DNA from: JBEEMU01 sp043778315
Lineage (GTDB): Bacteria; Bacteroidota; Bacteroidia; Chitinophagales; Saprospiraceae
Assembly: GCA_043778315.1 (NCBI GenBank)
Contig: JAYWGJ010000106.1
Span: 1-8,342 of the forward strand
Direction: 5' to 3'
Length of the DNA: 8,342 nt
How positions within the stretch are numbered: position 1 is the first letter of the stretch; every line of letters starts with the position of its first letter. The position numbers were made by a program, and so were the translations under genes. Shown here in pieces: positions 5,482-8,342 of this stretch. Below the pieces are notes generated by a model that did no database searches, was not told where the DNA came from, and saw nothing but the letters and a program-made list of their open reading frames with translations.

Positions 5482-6138
5482 CTACGCCGACACCAATAAG
5501 CCGTCCTGCATCACCAATTTTCTATCCGAAAGATTAGCGAGTTCGTCGTTATGCGTGACAATTACAAAGGTCTGTTTGAAGTCGGCGCGCAAGCGAAAAA
5601 TAAGCTCGTGCAAGTCTTTCGAGGAGGCGGAATCGAGGTTGCCGCTCGGTTCGTCAGCATAAACAATCGCGGGACTGTTCATCAGCGCACGCGCAACGGC
5701 TACGCGCTGCGCTTCGCCGCCGCTCAGTTCGTTCGGTTTGTGCGTCAGGCGGTCTTTAAGTCCTAAGTAATCAAGGAGTTCGGTAGCGCGGAGGCGCGCC
5801 GCTTTTTCGTTCGTTCCCGCTATAAAAGCAGGAATACAGACGTTTTCTATCGCCGTAAACTCGGGCAAAAGATGGTGAAATTGGAATACAAAACCTAATT
5901 TTTGGTTGCGAAAAGCGGCTAAGGCTTTGTTTTGCAACTTCGTCACGTCCGTTCCAGCCAGCAAAACCTCGCCTGTATCGGGACGGTCGAGCGTGCCTAT
6001 AATGTGCAGCAAAGTGCTTTTGCCCGCGCCCGATTTACCCACAATACTCACTACTTCGCCTTGCGCGATGTGTATATCAACGCCTTTGAGGACGTGCAGC
6101 GCGCCGTAGTGTTTATTGATGTTTTTTGTGACAATCAT
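5482..6138 (-). CDS. lolD: ABC transporter ATP-binding protein LolD (lipoprotein release)
   Basis: The product is a 218-residue cytoplasmic ATPase subunit that powers extraction of outer-membrane lipoproteins from the inner membrane. All nucleotide-binding motifs are present: Walker A GKSGAGKST (34-42), Q-loop Q86, ABC signature LSGGE (138-142), Walker B ending in D162/E163 (YADEPSG), D-loop NLDS (167-170) and switch H196. The stretch after the Q-loop, FQFHHLLPEFTAIENV (85-100), is the segment most typical of LolD; it sets it apart from MacB and FtsE relatives. Length is normal for the family. The ATG lies 19 bp after the stop of the AhpD-like gene, so the two are probably co-transcribed. The membrane permease (LolC/E type) is not in this window. 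A MacB-like role cannot be excluded without that partner. Confidence 0.9.
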   Translation of the reverse strand: MIVTKNINKHYGALHVLKGVDIHIAQGEVVSIVGKSGAGKSTLLHIIGTLDRPDTGEVLLAGTDVTKLQNKALAAFRNQKLGFVFQFHHLLPEFTAIENVCIPAFIAGTNEKAARLRATELLDYLGLKDRLTHKPNELSGGEAQRVAVARALMNSPAIVYADEPSGNLDSASSKDLHELIFRLRADFKQTFVIVTHNDELANLSDRKLVMQDGLLVSA

Positions 6139-6157
6139 TTTTTGCTATTTTTTATGG

Positions 6158-6502
6158 TTACGCGCCTTTTTCCAACTCGTCCCAGTACTCTACGGCGCGG
6201 CGCGTGTGCGGAATACAGATAGAGCCGCCCACCAAGTTAGCGATAGCAAAAACCTCAAAAACCTCTGCCGTAGTTACGCCTTCGGCGTGACATTTGCCCA
6301 AATGATACTTGATGCAATCGTCGCAACGCAGCACCATAGATGCCACCAAACCCAAGAGTTCTTTTGTTTTTACGTTGAGCGCGCCTTCGGCGTAGGTTTG
6401 TGTATCGAGGCTGAAAAAGCGTTTCAAAACCAAGTTGTCTTCCGCCAAAATGCGGTCGTTCATCGCCGAACGATATTCATTAAATGCTGTTATTTGTGAC
6501 AT
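6158..6502 (-). CDS. Carboxymuconolactone decarboxylase / AhpD-like protein
   Basis: The product is a 114-residue, all-helical protein of the CMD/AhpD fold, whose redox-active members reduce peroxides or peroxiredoxin partners. The AhpD active-site pattern is complete: E48, then C60-D-D-C63 twelve residues later, then H67. This gives E-x11-C-x2-C-x3-H, the same spacing as Glu118, Cys130, Cys133 and His137 of mycobacterial AhpD. A further cysteine, C71, follows. I chose the ATG at 6502 (MSQITAFNEY). The frame is open for 25 more codons to 6577, but that stretch is encoded by a tandem GCTTACAGCTT-type intergenic repeat and reads as a spurious hydrophobic, Tyr/Phe-rich leader. The gene probably shares a transcript with lolD downstream and perhaps pdxA upstream. 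No peroxiredoxin (AhpC) gene lies nearby, so the physiological substrate is unknown. Confidence 0.88.
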   Translation of the reverse strand: MSQITAFNEYRSAMNDRILAEDNLVLKRFFSLDTQTYAEGALNVKTKELLGLVASMVLRCDDCIKYHLGKCHAEGVTTAEVFEVFAIANLVGGSICIPHTRRAVEYWDELEKGA

Positions 6503-6510
6503 ATTGTAGA

Positions 6511-6561
6511 AGCTGTAAGCAGTGAACTTGAAAAAGCTATAAGCTGTAAGCAATAAACTTA
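6511..6561. repeat. Two 20 bp direct repeats upstream of the AhpD-like gene
   Basis: AGCTGTAAGCAGTGAACTTG (6511-6530) and AGCTGTAAGCAATAAACTTA (6542-6561) match at 17 of 20 positions and start 31 bp apart, with a partial unit AAGCTATA between them. The repeat is noncoding in my reading, although it happens to stay open in the frame of the AhpD-like gene. It may belong to a dispersed intergenic repeat family. Confidence 0.75.
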
Positions 6562-6590
6562 TGCTCGCGAGGGTCAAAAATTTGAAGCGT

Positions 6591-6623
6591 AACCTATCAG
6601 GTCTTTTTCTGACCTTATAGGTT
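6591..6623. repeat. Hairpin repeat in the pdxA to AhpD-like gap
   Basis: AACCTATCAGGTC (6591-6603) and GACCTTATAGGTT (6611-6623) pair at 12 of 13 positions around a T-rich 7 nt loop. It lies 20 bp beyond the pdxA stop. On the - strand it is followed by ACGCTTC rather than a U-run, so it is not a standard intrinsic terminator. It could stabilise the pdxA mRNA end or be a REP-like dispersed copy. Confidence 0.7.
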
Positions 6624-6643
6624 TTAAAACATCAAAGAATATC

Positions 6644-7705
6644 TTAATATCGCTCTCGCGACAATTCGTGACGTTTGAGCGGGCTTACGGTATCTTCGCC
6701 GTATTGCGCTCTGTTGCGCACAATATCGATTGCCATAAATAAGGCTTGTCGGAACGATGCTTCGTCCGCTTTGTCTTGTCCTGCTATATCAAAACCCGTT
6801 CCGTGGTCAGGCGAAGTGCGTATAAAGGGTAGTCCTGCGGTGTAATTTACGCCGCTTCCGAAAGCGATAGTTTTGAACGGCACTAAGCCTTGGTCGTGAT
6901 ACATCGCGAGTACCGCGTCAAAATTGCGGTAATTGCCTGAGCCAAAAAAGCCATCGGCGGCATACGGACCGATTGCCAAAATGCCTTTTTTACGCGCCGC
7001 TTCTATGGCAGGCACTATCTCTTTGAGGTCTTCCGTGCCTATCACGCCATCGTCGCCTGCGTGCGGATTTAAGCCCAAAACCGCAATTTTTGGCTTATTA
7101 ATACCAAAATCCTGCTTTAAAGTGAGGTGCATCGTCTCCAATTTCGCAAAAACGGCAGCCTGTTTGATGGTCTGCGCGACCTGCTCTACGGGGATATGAC
7201 CTGTCACTACGCCGATGCGCAAGCCGTCGCTGCAAAGCAGCATCAAGCCGTTTTTGCCGTCCGCTTTCGAGCCAAAATACTCGGTGTGTCCAGGATATTC
7301 AAAACCCGCCAATTGCATCGCTTTTTTATGAATCGGCGCGGTCACAATAGCCGAAATATGTCCTGCGAGCAGGTCGGCGGTAGCCGCGTTGAGCGACGCA
7401 AGTGCGTATTTGCCGCCCGTTTCGCTCACTTCGCCCAAGGCGATAGCCACGTTTTCGTCCCAACAATTGATGACATTTACTACGTCAGTATTAAGGTCGT
7501 CGATAGCAGACGCAACCACTTGAAATTCAAATTTTTTCGCCTCTTCTACTATATTTTTATAGTAATTAATTACCTTCGCGTTCGCGTAAATAATTGGCGT
7601 ACAGAGGTTTAGCAAACCTTCGGGCGCAATTGTTTTTAGTATTATCTCTAAACCTATACCGTTTATATCACCTATCGTGATACCTATTTTTATCTTGTCT
7701 GACAT
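6644..7705 (-). CDS. pdxA: 4-hydroxythreonine-4-phosphate dehydrogenase PdxA
   Basis: This 353-residue cytoplasmic enzyme carries out the NAD-dependent oxidation of 4-hydroxythreonine 4-phosphate in the DXP-dependent pathway to pyridoxal phosphate. The N-terminus GITIGDINGIGLEI (8-21) is the family start motif. The three metal-binding histidines are H170 (TGHIPV), H215 (NPHAGDDG) and H270 (MYHDQG). Their spacings of 45 and 55 residues equal those of E. coli H166, H211 and H266. Substrate-binding H140-T141 (PGHTEYFG) keeps the same offset of 4. A near-C-terminal NAD-site motif, RTSPDHGTGFDIAG, is also intact (296-309). The extra length over the E. coli protein (about 329) fits a longer stretch around residues 48-65 and is usual in Bacteroidota. 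The ATG at 7705 is preceded by an A-rich leader. The partner gene pdxJ is not in this window. Confidence 0.96.
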   Translation of the reverse strand: MSDKIKIGITIGDINGIGLEIILKTIAPEGLLNLCTPIIYANAKVINYYKNIVEEAKKFEFQVVASAIDDLNTDVVNVINCWDENVAIALGEVSETGGKYALASLNAATADLLAGHISAIVTAPIHKKAMQLAGFEYPGHTEYFGSKADGKNGLMLLCSDGLRIGVVTGHIPVEQVAQTIKQAAVFAKLETMHLTLKQDFGINKPKIAVLGLNPHAGDDGVIGTEDLKEIVPAIEAARKKGILAIGPYAADGFFGSGNYRNFDAVLAMYHDQGLVPFKTIAFGSGVNYTAGLPFIRTSPDHGTGFDIAGQDKADEASFRQALFMAIDIVRNRAQYGEDTVSPLKRHELSRERY

Positions 7706-7731
7706 TGTTTTTTTGTTATAAGTGTATGTTT

Positions 7732-7867
7732 TAAATTAAGTGTGATTATCGGGAACGAAGAAAAATAGTTAAAACATAACCGCTACCCTCCTAATGGAGG
7801 GGCTGAGGGAGGCTGACGAAGATTTAATCTATTTTTTGAGTGTAGATAAATAATCACGCTTAATTTA
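7732..7867. repeat. 136 bp nested inverted-repeat element (MITE- or REP-like) upstream of pdxA
   Basis: The ends TAAATTAAGTGTGATTAT (7732-7749) and ATAATCACGCTTAATTTA (7850-7867) are inverted repeats matching at 17 of 18 positions; the exception is a T/G pair. Inside, AAAAATAG (7761-7768) pairs with CTATTTTT (7829-7836). At the centre, CCCTCC (7786-7791) pairs with GGAGGG (7796-7801), followed by a second GGGAGG (7807-7812). There is no reading frame. The element sits in the predicted pdxA leader, so it would also fold in the mRNA. Confidence 0.72.
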
Positions 7868-7909
7868 TTTCAGCTACTAAATAAAATAAATTCTGTGTTT
7901 ATAATGGTG

Positions 7910-7917
7910 CAAAACTA
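7910..7917 (-). promoter_or_regulatory. -7 element of a pdxA promoter just after rsmG
   Basis: On the - strand this reads TAGTTTTG followed by CACC, nearly identical to the fadN-like promoter (TAGTTTTGCACT). It lies 5 bp beyond the rsmG stop codon and predicts a start near 7904 and a leader of about 200 nt. No -33 TTTG is visible at the right distance, because that side is the end of rsmG. Confidence 0.5.
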
Positions 7918-7922
7918 GCGTT

Positions 7923-8342
7923 TTAAATCGGAAAATAAATAATACTTTTTTCCGCGAAATACTCCTCCTCAAAAAACTTAGAGATAGCGTACTCATCTAT
8001 GTATTTCTTTTCTTTACCGAGCAACGCCATTTCGGTTTTCATATTGCTGCCTTTGAGGCAAATCAAGCCGTTCGGGAGCGCGTTAATTTGCTTTTTTGCA
8101 ATCAAGTTGCGTGACCATTGCGCCAGTTTATCGATGGTTGCGACAGCACGGCTCACCACAAAATCCGCTTTTATTTTGACTTCTTCGGTGCGAATGTGTC
8201 GCGCCTCTACGTTCTCTAACTTCAAAGCGTCAGCTACTTCTTGCACCACTTTTATTTTTTTACCGATGCTATCGGTCAATAAAAACTGCGTTTCGGGGAA
8301 CATAATCGCCAACGGAATACCTGGAAAACCACCGCCCGTACC
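7923..8342 (-). CDS. rsmG: 16S rRNA (guanine-527-N7)-methyltransferase RsmG, C-terminal two-thirds (5' end outside window)
   Basis: RsmG (formerly GidB) methylates N7 of G527 in 16S rRNA using S-adenosylmethionine. The frame is open to the right edge of the window, giving 139 visible residues plus stop. The first ten encode GTGGGFPGIP, the glycine-rich SAM-binding loop typical of RsmG, followed by LAIMFPETQFLLTDSIGKK. Further on is the conserved SRAVA, then ICLKGSN. The C-terminus ends KSIIYFPI, close to the usual Bacteroidota ending. About 65-75 N-terminal residues should lie beyond the window, judging by the E. coli length of 207. The TTG at 8312 is not the start, because it lies inside the conserved loop region. 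The gene lies upstream of pdxA on the same strand, separated by 217 bp with a separate promoter and a repeat element. Confidence 0.93.
   Translation of the reverse strand, partial: GTGGGFPGIPLAIMFPETQFLLTDSIGKKIKVVQEVADALKLENVEARHIRTEEVKIKADFVVSRAVATIDKLAQWSRNLIAKKQINALPNGLICLKGSNMKTEMALLGKEKKYIDEYAISKFFEEEYFAEKSIIYFPI

Noticed and set aside
6591..6623. Rho-independent terminator after pdxA
   Set aside because: The hairpin is good, but no T-run follows on the - strand and the T-rich part is the loop, so it is listed as a repeat instead.
7127..7612. 161-codon open frame on the + strand
   Set aside because: It is antisense to pdxA, whose metal ligands and family spacing are all intact; the opposite frame is a shadow.
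8310..8312. TTG as a start codon for rsmG
   Set aside because: Ten in-frame codons to its right encode the conserved SAM-binding loop GTGGGFPGIP, so the gene continues past the window edge.

Overview
This 8.3 kb window looks like ordinary chromosome of a member of the Bacteroidota. Three lines of evidence point there. Upstream regions carry TAnnTTTG-type -7 elements (three of the four continue as TTTGCA), and starts are preceded by A-rich stretches without a clear Shine-Dalgarno sequence. The gene set fits too: an EGF-domain lipoprotein, a FadN-type 3HCDH-crotonase fusion, an L25 with a TL5/CTC extension, and an Hsp20 with an acidic linker. I cannot fix the genus; a Cytophagales-like or related lineage is a guess.

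Layout, left to right: the C-terminal end of a Lys/Ala/Pro/Thr-rich protein (+) and a small EGF-like lipoprotein (-) converge on a shared hairpin terminator. A roughly 480 bp intergenic region with a long imperfect palindrome separates the divergent promoters of the lipoprotein and rplY (+). rplY converges on a bidirectional terminator with a fadN-like beta-oxidation gene (-). Next come hsp20 (-) with its own terminator and a long control region, then lolD and an AhpD-like gene (-, 19 bp apart), pdxA (-), and the truncated 3' part of rsmG (-) at the right edge.

The gene products serve separate housekeeping roles: translation (L25, RsmG), vitamin B6 synthesis (PdxA), lipoprotein release (LolD), fatty acid oxidation (FadN-like), peroxide/redox defence (AhpD-like) and protein quality control (Hsp20). 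I see no phage, CRISPR, toxin-antitoxin or transposase gene.

The most interesting part is the region upstream of hsp20. It has a textbook sigma-54 (-24/-12) promoter, TTGGCAC-N5-TTGCA, and three upstream copies of a GACAWTTTGA-like motif where an enhancer-binding protein would sit. A perfect 12 bp palindrome lies just after the predicted start site. The whole hsp20 unit is bracketed by two near-identical 33 bp palindromic repeats. The remaining intergenic spaces hold several unrelated families of hairpin-forming, possibly dispersed repeats, including a 136 bp nested inverted-repeat element upstream of pdxA. One repeat falsely extends the AhpD-like reading frame.
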